Shown: positions 16,110 through 25,484 of the stretch, piece by piece
Numbering within the stretch: the first letter of the stretch is position 1
Layout of the letters: the number at the start of each line of letters is the position of its first letter
Source: Cyanobacterium stanieri LEGE 03274
Lineage (GTDB): Bacteria > Cyanobacteriota > Cyanobacteriia > Cyanobacteriales > Cyanobacteriaceae
Direction: 5' to 3'
Assembly: GCF_015207825.1 (NCBI RefSeq)
Contig: NZ_JADEWC010000029.1
Location: forward strand, 1-41,602
DNA length: 41,602 nucleotides
Notes under the pieces: generated by a model
What the model was told of the DNA's origin: nothing
The model's database searches: none
Seen by the model: the letters and a program-made list of their open reading frames with translations, nothing else
Program-made: the position numbers and the translations under genes

Positions 16110-17417
16110 TTATTCGATAATTGGTTCAATTTTATCTACCACAGCTAAACTACCATCGGGGTTAACTTCCCAAACATCATAAACCCCAACCACATCTCCG
16201 TTATCATCAATGTCAACATTACCACTAGCTCCCTGATAGTTGATAGCTTCTCCGTTGCGCACTAATTCCATGGCTTCACAGGGATCGGTAACTTCAACTC
16301 CTTCACCCCCGGCAACCTCTATAATATTACTCTTTATGGCTTCACCGCTATTTTGCCCCGCGGCCTCGGCTGCTAACATTAATAAAACTGTGGCATCCCA
16401 AGTATGAGGCACAAAGGCTGTTAATTCAGTGCCAATATTTTCTTGCCAAAGGGCGGTTAAACTTTCTAATGCTTGACCGTCAGCGCCCGGCACTGTGCCT
16501 AAAGCTCCTGCGATAATAGAAGTACCGTCGCTAGTTTTGCCTACTTGTTGGGTAAAGTCTTCGGAATAGACTCCATCGGTTAAAAGGATGGTGACTCCAT
16601 CGGTTAAGCCTTGTCTAAAGGCTGATTGAAGTAATAAACTTCCTGTTTCTGCGTATAAAATAGCGGCCACTGCATCGGGGTTATTAGCAAAGGCGGCAGA
16701 TGCTTCACTGTCAAGGGTTGTGGCTCTGGGATCATATCTTACCCCTTGATCTTGGTTGAGTACAGTACCCCCTAAATCCACGAAGGATTCGTTAAATTGT
16801 CTTTCAAATCCCACTCCATAATCGTTGTTAATAACTACGGTGGAGACGTTGTTAAATCCTCTTTGTCGGGCCAGGGCGGCAAGGGCTTGGGCTTGATAGG
16901 TATCGGGGGGAGCAGTACGGGCCCAAAATCCGTTAAATTCTCCGTTGGCGGCTCTTTCGGTAAACACGGGGCTAGTGCTTCCGGGGGAAATCATCATTAC
17001 TTGATTTCTGACTGCCACGTCAAGGGCTGCGGTGGAAACACTACTGGCAAAAGAACCGACTACGGCATGAACTTGATCTACTTCTGTAAGTTTTGTCATG
17101 GCGGCACTTCCTGCGGCGGGATCTGTTTGATCGTCTTCGTTGATGAGGGTTACGGGTTCGCCATTAACTCCTCCACAGGCGTTGATGGTATCTACGGCTA
17201 GTTGGGCGGCGATGGGCATATTTTGACCTATGGAGGCTAAGTCTCCTGTGGTGGGGAAAAGAGAGCCTAATCTTAGTCCTCCTTGTTGTTGGGATACGGG
17301 GGGTTGGGGGTCGGTGGTGTCTCCATTATCGGTGGTGCCAAATATTCCACAACCTAGGGTTAACCAATTGAGGCTAATGGTTAGGGTTAAAAATAGTTTT
17401 ATTTTACTGTTTTTCAT
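16110..17417 (-). CDS. natB: NatB-like periplasmic amino-acid-binding lipoprotein of an ABC transporter
   Basis: The 435-residue protein has a basic start, a hydrophobic core and a Cys at residue 23 in TLGC, a slightly atypical lipobox. A Thr/Pro/Gln-rich linker leads into a type I periplasmic-binding fold (Leu/Ile/Val-binding family). GSLFPTTGDLASIGQNMPIAAQLAVDTINACGGVNG is close to what I recall of cyanobacterial NatB, the binding protein of the N-I neutral amino-acid permease. The motifs SPGSTSPVFTERA and ASGNVDIDDNGDVVGVYDVWEV also fit. NatA, C, D and E are not in the window; they are commonly unlinked in cyanobacteria. The assignment to NatB rather than another member rests on memory. 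Confidence 0.82.
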   Translation of the reverse strand: MKNSKIKLFLTLTISLNWLTLGCGIFGTTDNGDTTDPQPPVSQQQGGLRLGSLFPTTGDLASIGQNMPIAAQLAVDTINACGGVNGEPVTLINEDDQTDPAAGSAAMTKLTEVDQVHAVVGSFASSVSTAALDVAVRNQVMMISPGSTSPVFTERAANGEFNGFWARTAPPDTYQAQALAALARQRGFNNVSTVVINNDYGVGFERQFNESFVDLGGTVLNQDQGVRYDPRATTLDSEASAAFANNPDAVAAILYAETGSLLLQSAFRQGLTDGVTILLTDGVYSEDFTQQVGKTSDGTSIIAGALGTVPGADGQALESLTALWQENIGTELTAFVPHTWDATVLLMLAAEAAGQNSGEAIKSNIIEVAGGEGVEVTDPCEAMELVRNGEAINYQGASGNVDIDDNGDVVGVYDVWEVNPDGSLAVVDKIEPIIE

Positions 17418-17913
17418 ATTTATTTTTATATCGGTTAAGATTTAGTTAAAATTTTATCTCTAAAATGTGATTTTATGAACATTTCCTAGGTTCAAGGTTT
17501 AAATCTGTTGTTAAATATATAGGTGTATTTGTTTTTGTTATTGTTAAATATTTGACAAAAATTATATTAAATAGAAAAAAGAGTGGTATAGATATAATTA
17601 ACTTTAGTTCGGGATAACTGTTTATGAAAAACGTAGACTTTTCAATATTTCCCGCCTTGTAATGAATTACAAGGCTACGGATTTTTCGTTCAATGAATTG
17701 AACTTCTATGTTGAGAAATAAATGAATTTAGTGCCCATATACGATGAACTGGAAAGGGTTTTAACCTGAATTGAGGTTAATTAGGCTGGGATTTTATTTG
17801 TCGCAAACATTTAAGTGTTTCATATAAGTATTTCATATCACTATAAATTTTATTTCGGATTGATTTTTTATCCCCATAGGATTAAATAGAGGAGAAAAAA
17901 TACTATTTATTAA
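17418..17913. other. 496-bp intergenic region upstream of natB
   Basis: It holds the second two-palindrome repeat (17654-17703), the 13-mer AGTTCGGGATAAC (17606-17618, also at 34670-34682) and a perfect inverted repeat TTAACCT-GAATTG-AGGTTAA (17761-17780). No ORF is convincing. The natB promoter must lie here. I saw no clear NtcA box (GTA-N8-TAC). Confidence 0.55.
17654..17703. repeat. Two-palindrome repeat, copy 2 (50 bp)
   Basis: Palindrome 1 is GCCTTGTAAT-GA-ATTACAAGGC (17654-17675), spacer TACGGATTTTTC (12 nt), palindrome 2 GTTCAAT-GA-ATTGAAC (17688-17703). Both stems pair perfectly. It lies in the same accessory-looking pocket as copy 1. Confidence 0.87.
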
Positions 17914-19770
17914 TTAGTTTGTGCTTGACATTGTTATTAATAGTTCTTTATTTTTAATTTTGGGGGCTTGATGGGGAATAAATTGTTGATAACGAACTTT
18001 TAAATCTCCTAAATTAATGATCATGTTTGTATGTACTAAGGGTTCTTTTTCGGTATCAAATTTGGGTACATTTAAGTAACCTATTTGGGGTTGGTTAAAA
18101 TAAAATCGAATCAGATTGGCTTTTTCCATTCTGCCGATGGTGCGACTGGCACATCCTTCGTATAGTCTGAGGAGGGTGGGTAGGGTATCAAGTTCGTTAA
18201 TGTGTACTAAAAAACTTTTTTCAAATACTTTACCAACGCTGCAATTTTGCTGACAAATTTCTTTGATTAATGATAAATTTCTAAGGCTAATTAACATTTC
18301 GTCGGCGAGGAAACAGGCGGCTTGATAGTTGCCAAATAGGGCTTTTATGTCTGCTTTTAAGGGCGCTGATAGTTGTCTGATGGTGGGTCTTTTGTCGAAT
18401 CTACTTAGGGCTAGGTATAATAGGATGTCTTGGCGACGTTGATCGGCGATCGCCTCCCATTCTTCTTCTTTAGTGACTTGTAAAATCACTCGGAAAGCCC
18501 GTTTAAATGAGCTAAATTCGGCTTTAATGGCTTCTTCTTGGGAAATTTCTCTTTTTACGGGTAATCTACCTCTTTGGGCGTAAAATTCCATGAGAGGTTG
18601 CAATAATTCTTGATAGTCAGCAAATTTTTTGAGGGGAGACAAAACCCGGGGCGATCGCACTTTAGAATGAAATCGAGATGCTCGAAAACTATTAGCCTTA
18701 GTGTTATCCCGAAACACAAAATAAACTCCCAAACCCGCAGGAATAGCCTCAGTTTTCAAAATTTGTTCGATATAAATTTTTAGTTCTTCTTGTTCATAGT
18801 ATTTTTGAAAGGTATTACGTTCGGTGATAATACCATCCCCATAAGCCATAAAACCCGATTGGCGATTATCCACCAAAACTTGTGCAGAAACAATCAAAAT
18901 TTCCTTAGTTAACTCCCATGCCTTAACCAAAGATTCTCGTCTTTCCTGTAAATTTTCAATCACATTAATGATATAACCAAGATTAACAATATCTGCTTTT
19001 TCTAAGGAATTATTAGGGCAATAATAAGGATCCCATCCATAACTTTTATAACCTTTTTCTGTCATTATTTCTACGTCTTTTCCATGACCACAACCATAAT
19101 CAAAAAAGGTATATTCAGATTCAAATAACCCAGCTTCAAGGGCTAATCTAACAGGACGAGAAAGTCTATTTCTGACCATTGCTGCCCTATGACGGTCAAC
19201 TATATACAAGTCTTCTTCTCTTTTATCTAAAAAGCAAACTAAACTATGATCAACAAAAGAAAGATTATGATCCCTTAATAATTGTCGCCATTCTTTTTGG
19301 GTACCAATATATTTTGAATTATCCAACAAACCTAATTCTTCTTCCATAGACGTCAAGTAAGCAAAGGTTTGATAATGAAGATAATCAGCATTAACAAAAG
19401 TTTCTTTTCTATGTAAGATAGGGGGATTTTGTGAAGAATAATATTCGTAGGTTTTACTACTATTTTCTTGTAAATTAACTAAAATACTTTTTTTAATAGC
19501 AGGATGAGGATTAGTATCGAAATCAGGATAAAAAAGATAAGAAATTTTTGGCTCTTGAAGATTAAATTTAACCAACGTAAAATCATCTATATTATTAATA
19601 ATTTTTCGGGCTTTTTTTTCGTATTCCTGTAAATTAATATCGAGAAATTGTAGAGCCGAAATATGAACATAAAGATGATTCGGTAAACGTTTACCGATGG
19701 CACTTTGACGAGCTAATTGAGCAATTTTGACAAAATCATTAACCCAATCTAAAGACAGATTAATTGTCAT
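17914..19770 (-). CDS. DNA phosphorothioation-associated putative methyltransferase, orphan
   Basis: The 618-residue protein resembles the putative methyltransferases that accompany dnd (DNA phosphorothioation) clusters. A class I SAM-dependent core lies centrally: FFDYGCGHGKD (223-232, SAM-binding loop), GWDPYY (245-250) and NLGYIINVIEN (263-273). Two copies of another domain flank it. About residues 26-125 (HLYVHISAL, PKISYLFYPDFD, LVNL) and 515-612 (FLVHINELD, PQIGYLNVPKFD, IINL) are clearly related. Such a split duplication suggests a DNA- or partner-binding module at both ends. No dndA-E, dptF-H or pbe genes occur in the window. Substrate unknown; methylation is predicted from motifs only. 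Confidence 0.8.
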   Translation of the reverse strand: MTINLSLDWVNDFVKIAQLARQSAIGKRLPNHLYVHISALQFLDINLQEYEKKARKIINNIDDFTLVKFNLQEPKISYLFYPDFDTNPHPAIKKSILVNLQENSSKTYEYYSSQNPPILHRKETFVNADYLHYQTFAYLTSMEEELGLLDNSKYIGTQKEWRQLLRDHNLSFVDHSLVCFLDKREEDLYIVDRHRAAMVRNRLSRPVRLALEAGLFESEYTFFDYGCGHGKDVEIMTEKGYKSYGWDPYYCPNNSLEKADIVNLGYIINVIENLQERRESLVKAWELTKEILIVSAQVLVDNRQSGFMAYGDGIITERNTFQKYYEQEELKIYIEQILKTEAIPAGLGVYFVFRDNTKANSFRASRFHSKVRSPRVLSPLKKFADYQELLQPLMEFYAQRGRLPVKREISQEEAIKAEFSSFKRAFRVILQVTKEEEWEAIADQRRQDILLYLALSRFDKRPTIRQLSAPLKADIKALFGNYQAACFLADEMLISLRNLSLIKEICQQNCSVGKVFEKSFLVHINELDTLPTLLRLYEGCASRTIGRMEKANLIRFYFNQPQIGYLNVPKFDTEKEPLVHTNMIINLGDLKVRYQQFIPHQAPKIKNKELLITMSSTN

Positions 19771-19860
19771 AATACTTTAAGATGTGACCTGTTCTATTTT
19801 TTTTAGGCTAGAATAAAAGATTGATTCTCAAACATTAATTTTTATAAACAATCTTTAAAA

Positions 19861-20763
19861 ATGCCCTACGCTAGAACTATTAGTACAATAATTGCGATCG
19901 CCCTTGCCCTTATCATGATTATTGTGGGCGGGTGGTATTTTACCGTCGCTTTCGGTGTACTGGTATTTTTAGCACAACTAGAATACTTTAAATTAGTAAG
20001 AGCAAAAGGCATCGAACCTGCAGTCAAAACAACCCTTGTAGTTTCCCAACTACTAATCATTACCGCCACAGTTGTCCCCAGTTTAACAGATGCCGTATTC
20101 GCCCTAGCAGGAGGATTAATTTGTTTTTATCTTCTCTTCCAACCCAAACTCGCCACCATTGCCGACATCTCCACCTCAATTTTAGGACTCTTTTACGCAG
20201 GATACCTGCCCAGTTATTGGATTCGTTTACGAGTTAGTTTAGGGGAAAACTCCAACTATGCCCACACCATTCCCAACATCCACAACCTTCCCCTTGATGG
20301 CTACTTCCCCCTAAATCCCCTTGACTTAAATAGCTTTCCCGATGCCCTCAAAATCACCTTCATTGCCATGGCTTGTATTTGGGCAGCAGACATCGGCGCT
20401 TACCTTATCGGTAAAAACTTTGGCAAAACTAAACTATCCCCCATCAGCCCCAAAAAAACCGTAGAAGGAAGTCTATTTGGAGTAACAGGCAGTATCTTAG
20501 TGGGAATCTCAGGCGCTTGGTTTTTACATTGGGGGCATTGGATTATTACAGGTATTATTCTCGGATTTTTAATCGGTGTCGTCAGTCTTTTGGGTGACTT
20601 AATGGAATCCATGATGAAACGAGACGCAGGAGTCAAAGACTCAGGAGAACTAATCCCCGGCCATGGTGGTATCCTAGATCGTACCGACAGTTATATTTTC
20701 ACCGCCCCCGTCGTTTATTACTTTATCACCCTCTTTTTACCCTTCTTCAGCCAATGGGGGTGA
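19861..20763 (+). CDS. cdsA: Phosphatidate cytidylyltransferase
   Basis: The 300-residue integral membrane enzyme converts phosphatidate and CTP to CDP-diacylglycerol, the precursor of phosphatidylglycerol. About eight membrane segments are visible. The C-terminal CDP-alcohol signature is complete: [20 protein letters not shown] followed by [13 protein letters not shown], with the metal-binding acidic residues intact. [29 protein letters not shown] is the conserved cytoplasmic block before it. An in-frame HIP1 octamer lies near the start. It diverges from the phosphorothioation-associated methyltransferase across 90 bp, so the two promoters must be close. Confidence 0.95.
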   Translation: MPYARTISTIIAIALALIMIIVGGWYFTVAFGVLVFLAQLEYFKLVRAKGIEPAVKTTLVVSQLLIITATVVPSLTDAVFALAGGLICFYLLFQPKLATIADISTSILGLFYAGYLPSYWIRLRVSLGENSNYAHTIPNIHNLPLDGYFPLNPLDLNSFPDALKITFIAMACIWAADIGAYLIGKNFGKTKLSPISPKKTVEGSLFGVTGSILVGISGAWFLHWGHWIITGIILGFLIGVVSLLGDLMESMMKRDAGVKDSGELIPGHGGILDRTDSYIFTAPVVYYFITLFLPFFSQWG

Positions 20764-20852
20764 ATTGACAACGGACAATTACTAATCTTTTAATTTGATA
20801 ACATGGAAGGAAGAATTTTAATAAAAGTTAACACAATCAATTTTCAACAATT

Positions 20853-21251
20853 ATGACTGCTAAAGTAAAAAAAACCGATGCCCAGTGGAAAGAAATCCTT
20901 ACCCCCGAACAATTTGAAGTAACCAGAAAACACGGCACAGAAAGGGCTTTTACAGGAAAATACCACGATAACAAAGACAAAGGAATCTATAAATGTGTCT
21001 GTTGTGGTAGTGAACTATTTTCCTCCGATACTAAATATGATTCTGGCACAGGTTGGCCTAGTTTTTGGCAACCCTCCACCGAAGAAAACATTGCTTATAA
21101 AAATGACTTCAGCTTTTTCATGAAGCGCACCGAAGTATTATGTGCTAATTGTGATGCCCATTTAGGCCATGTTTTTGATGATGGCCCCGCGCCCACAGGA
21201 AAAAGATACTGTATGAATTCTGCTGCCTTAGATTTTGTCAAAGCTGAATAA
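20853..21251 (+). CDS. msrB: Peptide-methionine (R)-S-oxide reductase MsrB
   Basis: The 132-residue protein is a full MsrB domain. Zinc-binding CxxC pairs are C48/C51 (KCVCCGSEL) and C97/C100 (LCANCDAH). [10 protein letters not shown] is the substrate-binding block. [11 protein letters not shown] carries the catalytic cysteine, C120. The resolving cysteine found in many MsrBs at GCGWPSF is Thr66 here, so recycling must use another cysteine or an external reductant. It repairs methionine-R-sulfoxide in the cytoplasm. It starts 89 bp after cdsA. Confidence 0.94.
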   Translation: MTAKVKKTDAQWKEILTPEQFEVTRKHGTERAFTGKYHDNKDKGIYKCVCCGSELFSSDTKYDSGTGWPSFWQPSTEENIAYKNDFSFFMKRTEVLCANCDAHLGHVFDDGPAPTGKRYCMNSAALDFVKAE

Positions 21252-21258
21252 AACATTA

Positions 21259-21276
21259 GGTGGGCAATGTCCCACC
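21259..21276 (+). terminator. Hairpin after msrB
   Basis: GGTGGG-CAATGT-CCCACC is a perfect 6-bp GC-rich stem 7 bp after the msrB stop. There is no immediate T-run (one appears about 20 bp later), so it may be an imperfect terminator or a REP-type hairpin. Confidence 0.5.
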
Positions 21277-21343
21277 GTAGGCCAATAACATATTGCTTTT
21301 TTAAAATCTATATGTTAAAATAGTAAGCCGATGTTAATTAATT

Positions 21344-21417
21344 GGGTGCGTAGCTCAGCTGGATAGAGCAACTGCCTTCTAAGCAGTCGGCCACAGGTTC
21401 GAATCCTGTCGCACCCG
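21344..21417 (+). tRNA. tRNA-Arg (anticodon UCU)
   Basis: A 74-nt cloverleaf. The acceptor stem is GGGTGCG/CGCACCC. The D-arm reads TAGCTCAGCTGGATAGAGC. The anticodon stem ACTGC/GCAGT encloses the loop CTTCTAA with anticodon TCT. The T-arm is ACAGG-TTCGAAT-CCTGT. The discriminator is G and CCA is not encoded. It reads AGA/AGG codons. Its last base is one nucleotide from the stop codon of the convergent histidine kinase gene. Confidence 0.97.
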
Positions 21418-21418
21418 T

Positions 21419-22621
21419 CTAGTTCATTGGTAAGCTCAAAGTAAAACAACTACCTTTACCAATTTCTGATTCAAAGGTAATATCTCCTCCGTGGAGTTTT
21501 GCTAATTCTTGGGAAATAACTAATCCTAACCCTGTGCCTTTTTCTTGATTATGAGGGCAATTTTGAATTTGAGAAAAGGGTTTAAATAATTTATGGTAGT
21601 CTTCTGGCTTTATACCGATTCCTGTATCAATGACAGAGAATTTAATCTGGCTATTTTCTACACATACCTTGAGAGTAACTGAGCCTTTTTCGGTAAACTT
21701 GACGGCGTTAGAAAGTAAGTTGATCAGTATTTGTTTAATTTTTCTTTCATCGGCATAAATATAATTAATTGCACTTTTAATTATTAATTGTAGTTCTAAG
21801 TTTTTGTGGAAGGTTTTAACGTGAACAAAAGATAAACAGGATTGACATATTTTTTTTATGAAAACTTTTTCTAAGTATAATTCTTCTTTTTGTGCTTCTA
21901 ATTTTGCTAAGTCTAATAGGTCAATAACTAATTCTAAAAGATAATTACCTGATTCGTAAATGGCGTTTACATATTGTAGCTGTTTGGAATTTAATTCTCC
22001 ATATATCTGTTGTTTGAGCATTTTTGAGAAACCTATAACAGAGGCAATAGGAGCTCTTATTTCGTGGTTGATGGTTGATAAATATTTTTTTTGATTTTCT
22101 TTTTCTTCGTTGAGTTTTAGTTGCTTTTTCTTGGTATCTAAGTTAACAAATAATAATGCTAAATTCTGAGATATAATGGATATTAATTGATTGTTATTAA
22201 TTTTTTCTAGCTGTTTTGTGGATAAATCTAATGATAATGTACCAATAATTTTATGACGATATAGAATCGGAAAAATTGATAATTTACAAGGATGTTGAAT
22301 GTCGAAATAAAGATTATTTTGCCATAGCAATTTATTGTCTATATTTTCTGTAATTAATTGATTCAAATTTGTAAGTTGATTGAATTTATCAATAATGATT
22401 TTACTATTTTCTTGATGACCATCAATATTAATGCTGTAAACTAATTCATGGTGATATAGTCCATCTATTTGATAACAGTGGGTGATAATAAACTTTTCGG
22501 GAGAATATTGTTCCGCAATTAAATGATAAATTTTTTGATATAGTATTTGAGGTTCATCATTTTCCAATGCAGAAAATAAGTGATTTTGAAGTTGGTTTAA
22601 ATCAGTGTATGGAGGTTGCAA
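21419..22621 (-). CDS. Histidine kinase with N-terminal GAF-like sensor
   Basis: The 400-residue soluble protein has a GAF-like sensory region (about 20-160; IQHPCKLSIFPILYRHKIIGTLSLD). A short coiled linker follows, then a HisKA domain with phospho-acceptor H186 in YLSTINHEIRAP. The HATPase domain has an N-box (INLLSNAVKF), G1 (DTGIGIKPED) and G2 (GTGLGLVIS). No receiver domain or response-regulator gene adjoins it, so its partner is elsewhere. The start is TTG at 22621: the codon before it is a stop and no ATG occurs near the N-terminus. It follows the ABC-2 permease gene by 18 bp on the same strand, so they are probably co-transcribed. Confidence 0.85.
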   Translation of the reverse strand: MQPPYTDLNQLQNHLFSALENDEPQILYQKIYHLIAEQYSPEKFIITHCYQIDGLYHHELVYSINIDGHQENSKIIIDKFNQLTNLNQLITENIDNKLLWQNNLYFDIQHPCKLSIFPILYRHKIIGTLSLDLSTKQLEKINNNQLISIISQNLALLFVNLDTKKKQLKLNEEKENQKKYLSTINHEIRAPIASVIGFSKMLKQQIYGELNSKQLQYVNAIYESGNYLLELVIDLLDLAKLEAQKEELYLEKVFIKKICQSCLSFVHVKTFHKNLELQLIIKSAINYIYADERKIKQILINLLSNAVKFTEKGSVTLKVCVENSQIKFSVIDTGIGIKPEDYHKLFKPFSQIQNCPHNQEKGTGLGLVISQELAKLHGGDITFESEIGKGSCFTLSLPMN

Positions 22622-22639
22622 TTAAGTTTCTCTAGTTTA

Positions 22640-23413
22640 TCAAAATTGTCGGCGGGAAAAGATTATAACACTCATGGTAAGTAGCAATACTATATATAGC
22701 AGTGCATAAATGAAACTATTAATTAATTCTCCTGTGGGGGGTAATATGTTATATACCGCTTCATTTTTGAGGTTTAATCTTTCTAAGTCAGGGAGAATTA
22801 AAAATAAAGTTCTAGTTAAGTTTTGAATACTTTCATTTTCAGTTATTTTCCCTAATTCTAGTAAATCTCTACTTAGATGCCCCATAATATATACTCCAAA
22901 ACTAAGTAGGGTGGCCAAAATAGAGCTTGTGAAGACTCCGAAAGTGATGGCAACGGCGGTTAGCAGGGATAATTCTAGGAGAATATAAATTAGGGCGATG
23001 ACTAAACTTCCGAGGGGATATTCAACCCCTGAGATTGCCATGATACCTAAGTATAGCATGGTCATGACTCCTACAAGAATAGTTAGGACTGCCACAAGAC
23101 CGATGTGTTTACCGATGATAAATTCGGCGGTGTTGATGGGTTTTGGTACGAGAATGAGGACGGTTTTTTTTTCGATTTCTTTGTTTATTAAACCTGTGCC
23201 TACAAATATGGCGACGATGACTCCTAGGAGGTTGATTGCCCCGATTCCTAAATCTAGTAAAATTTTATCGTCTGCGCTTACAGCTATGGATGGTAGGATG
23301 CGGGAGGCTAGTAGTAGTAATAGAGCGAAAAAACCGATAACATATAGTATGCGATCTCTTATTACTTCTCTAAAACCGTTATGGGCGATCGCACTTATTC
23401 TAGTTATATTCAT
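22640..23413 (-). CDS. ABC-2-type transporter permease
   Basis: The 257-residue protein has six membrane segments in the NosY/ABC-2 pattern. An amphipathic start (AHNGFREVIRDRILYVIGFFALLLL) precedes the first segment, and FVGTGLINKEIEKKTVLILVPKPINTAEFIIGKHIG is the conserved coupling region between segments 2 and 3. It needs an ATPase subunit, which is not next to it. Substrate unknown; related permeases export lipids, polysaccharides or drugs. The histidine kinase 18 bp downstream is probably in the same operon. Confidence 0.83.
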   Translation of the reverse strand: MNITRISAIAHNGFREVIRDRILYVIGFFALLLLLASRILPSIAVSADDKILLDLGIGAINLLGVIVAIFVGTGLINKEIEKKTVLILVPKPINTAEFIIGKHIGLVAVLTILVGVMTMLYLGIMAISGVEYPLGSLVIALIYILLELSLLTAVAITFGVFTSSILATLLSFGVYIMGHLSRDLLELGKITENESIQNLTRTLFLILPDLERLNLKNEAVYNILPPTGELINSFIYALLYIVLLLTMSVIIFSRRQF

Positions 23414-23765
23414 ATTCGATAATAATAAAGAATTTTACCGACTATAGAAATGATAAATCACAATGGAAGATTTATTCACGTAATACAAATCATAATCAAT
23501 TTTAGGACATTTGTAATCAATAATATAAAATAATTTAAGTCTTGGGCAAGGTAATTATTAAATCAGATCAAATGAAGCAATTCGGGTTAAGATGTCAGTA
23601 AAGTAAAATTCAATGTTAAAAAAATGTTGAGTGATAGACAGCATTAGTTAATAGATAAAATTTAAGTGGATTTATATTATTAATAAAATCGTCAAAAAAA
23701 CAACCTGAAATTAAATATAACTAAATTAGTTGAGGGCAAAAGTAAACAAATTAAGAAAAAATATC
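23414..23765. other. 352-bp intergenic region, divergent promoters
   Basis: AT-rich DNA between the divergent ABC-2 permease and GH13 genes. No ORF, RNA gene or member of the repeat families was seen. An in-frame TTG at 23730 could extend the GH13 protein by 12 residues, but the ATG at 23766 is preferred. Confidence 0.5.
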
Positions 23766-25220
23766 ATGAATATTAACACCCCAAATTGGGTAAAAGATGC
23801 GGTTTTCTATCAAATATTTCCCGATAGATTTGCCGTAGGAAAACCAGATCAAAAATATCCGAACCATTGGCAATCATTCAATCTTCAACCATGGGATAAC
23901 CCCCCCACGCTACAAAAATATAAAGGGGGAAATTTTTGGGGAGTCATTGATAAATTAGATTATTTACAAGATTTAGGCATAAATGCTATTTATTTTACCC
24001 CCGTATTTCAATCTACCTGTAATCACCGTTATCACACCCATGACTATTATCAAATAGATCCCCTTTTGGGTGGAAATTATGCTTTTCAAGAGCTGTTAAA
24101 ACAGGCTCATCAACGGAATATAAAAGTAGTTTTGGATGGAGTTTTTAATCATGTGGGAAGAGGTTTTTTCTTCTTCAATGATATTTTAGAAAATGGCCCC
24201 CATTCCCCTTGGTTAGATTGGTTTAAAATCGAAAAATGGCCTATTTCTGCCTATAATGGGGCTTTTCCTGCCAATTATGCTTCTTGGGTAAATAATAGGG
24301 CTTTGCCACAGTTTAACCATAGTAATCCTCAGGTGAAGGAATATATTATGCAAGTGGCGGAGTATTGGTTACATCAAGGCATTGATGGATGGCGCTTAGA
24401 TGTGCCTAATGAAATTGAGGAGGAGGGTTTTTGGCAAGAATTTAGAGAGCGGGTAAAAGGGGTTAACCCTGATGCTTATATTGTGGGAGAAATCTGGACG
24501 GATGCACGGCAGTGGTTAGATGGTAATCAATTTGATGGGGTGATGAATTATTTATTTACTGCGCCGACTATGGCTTTTTGTGGGGGCGATCGCATCTTAC
24601 TTGAATATGTAGAGCAACCCTGCTATGAACCCTATCCTGCCATTACAGCGGAAGAATATCAACAGAAAATAGAAAAACTATTGGATATGTATGACTGGGA
24701 AATTACCCTCACCCAATTAAATCTCTTGGCCAGTCATGATACCGCCAGATTATTAACCATTGCAGGAGACGACAAAAAAACCGTTGAATTATGTACCCTA
24801 TTATTATTAACTTTCCCGGGTGCGCCTAGCATTTATTATGGTGATGAAGTGGGTTTACCTGGAGGATTTGATCCTGATTCCCGTCGTGGCTTCCCCGAAG
24901 AATCATTATGGGATAAAAATCTTTTAAACTACCATAAAGAGTTAATTAAACTACGTCATCAATATCCTGCCCTCAGGCGAGGTAAATATCAAGTGTTATG
25001 CGCTCAAGAAGATATTTACATATTTACTCGTATTTTAGATAAGCAAAAAATTATTGTCGCTATTAATAATAATACTCAAGCTCAAAGCATTACCATTGAA
25101 GTAGATCATCAAATTGATCAAATTTTGTTCGGCGATGGTACATTTTCTTGTGAACAAGAAAACTATTGTAATTATCTTACGGTTGGGTTAAACGCCCGTA
25201 GCGGATTGATTTTAATTTAA
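23766..25220 (+). CDS. GH13 alpha-amylase/neopullulanase-type glycoside hydrolase
   Basis: The product is about 484 residues. WVKDAVFYQIFPDRFAVG opens the (beta/alpha)8 barrel. The conserved regions are visible: DGVFNHVG (region I), GWRLDVPNE with nucleophile Asp212, IVGEIWTD with acid/base Glu242, and LLASHDTAR with Asp325. The C-terminal beta domain follows. Lack of an N-domain and of a signal peptide points to a cytoplasmic enzyme acting on glycogen-derived maltooligosaccharides (neopullulanase/cyclomaltodextrinase-like). The ATG at 23766 is chosen because the barrel motif begins five residues later; the upstream TTG (23730) adds only a basic, unconserved stretch. Confidence 0.9.
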   Translation: MNINTPNWVKDAVFYQIFPDRFAVGKPDQKYPNHWQSFNLQPWDNPPTLQKYKGGNFWGVIDKLDYLQDLGINAIYFTPVFQSTCNHRYHTHDYYQIDPLLGGNYAFQELLKQAHQRNIKVVLDGVFNHVGRGFFFFNDILENGPHSPWLDWFKIEKWPISAYNGAFPANYASWVNNRALPQFNHSNPQVKEYIMQVAEYWLHQGIDGWRLDVPNEIEEEGFWQEFRERVKGVNPDAYIVGEIWTDARQWLDGNQFDGVMNYLFTAPTMAFCGGDRILLEYVEQPCYEPYPAITAEEYQQKIEKLLDMYDWEITLTQLNLLASHDTARLLTIAGDDKKTVELCTLLLLTFPGAPSIYYGDEVGLPGGFDPDSRRGFPEESLWDKNLLNYHKELIKLRHQYPALRRGKYQVLCAQEDIYIFTRILDKQKIIVAINNNTQAQSITIEVDHQIDQILFGDGTFSCEQENYCNYLTVGLNARSGLILI

Positions 25221-25484
25221 GGATAGCTCAAGGGGTTGATAAGTGCGATCGCACCTATTCTGTACAATGATAAAAGTCAAGGTGCGATCGTTGATTAGCT
25301 GAGTAAAATTTTCATTAATTGTTCATTGATAAACATATTATATTGTGTTAGCTTATCGATATTTAAAGTAAAATAAGTATTAATTTAACCTATTTTAGCT
25401 CGACTTTTGAACTTTATTCCAAACTATCAGTGTTATTTCTCCAATAATAATTGTCCACCCGCAAAATGACCAATTTGTTCACTA

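Noticed and set aside
16797-17201. 134-residue open frame antisense to natB
   Set aside because: Gly/Ser-rich shadow translation; natB on the other strand has clear family motifs.
17914-19770. A complete dnd phosphorothioation system
   Set aside because: Only the associated methyltransferase is present; no DndA-E-like sequence is visible on either side.
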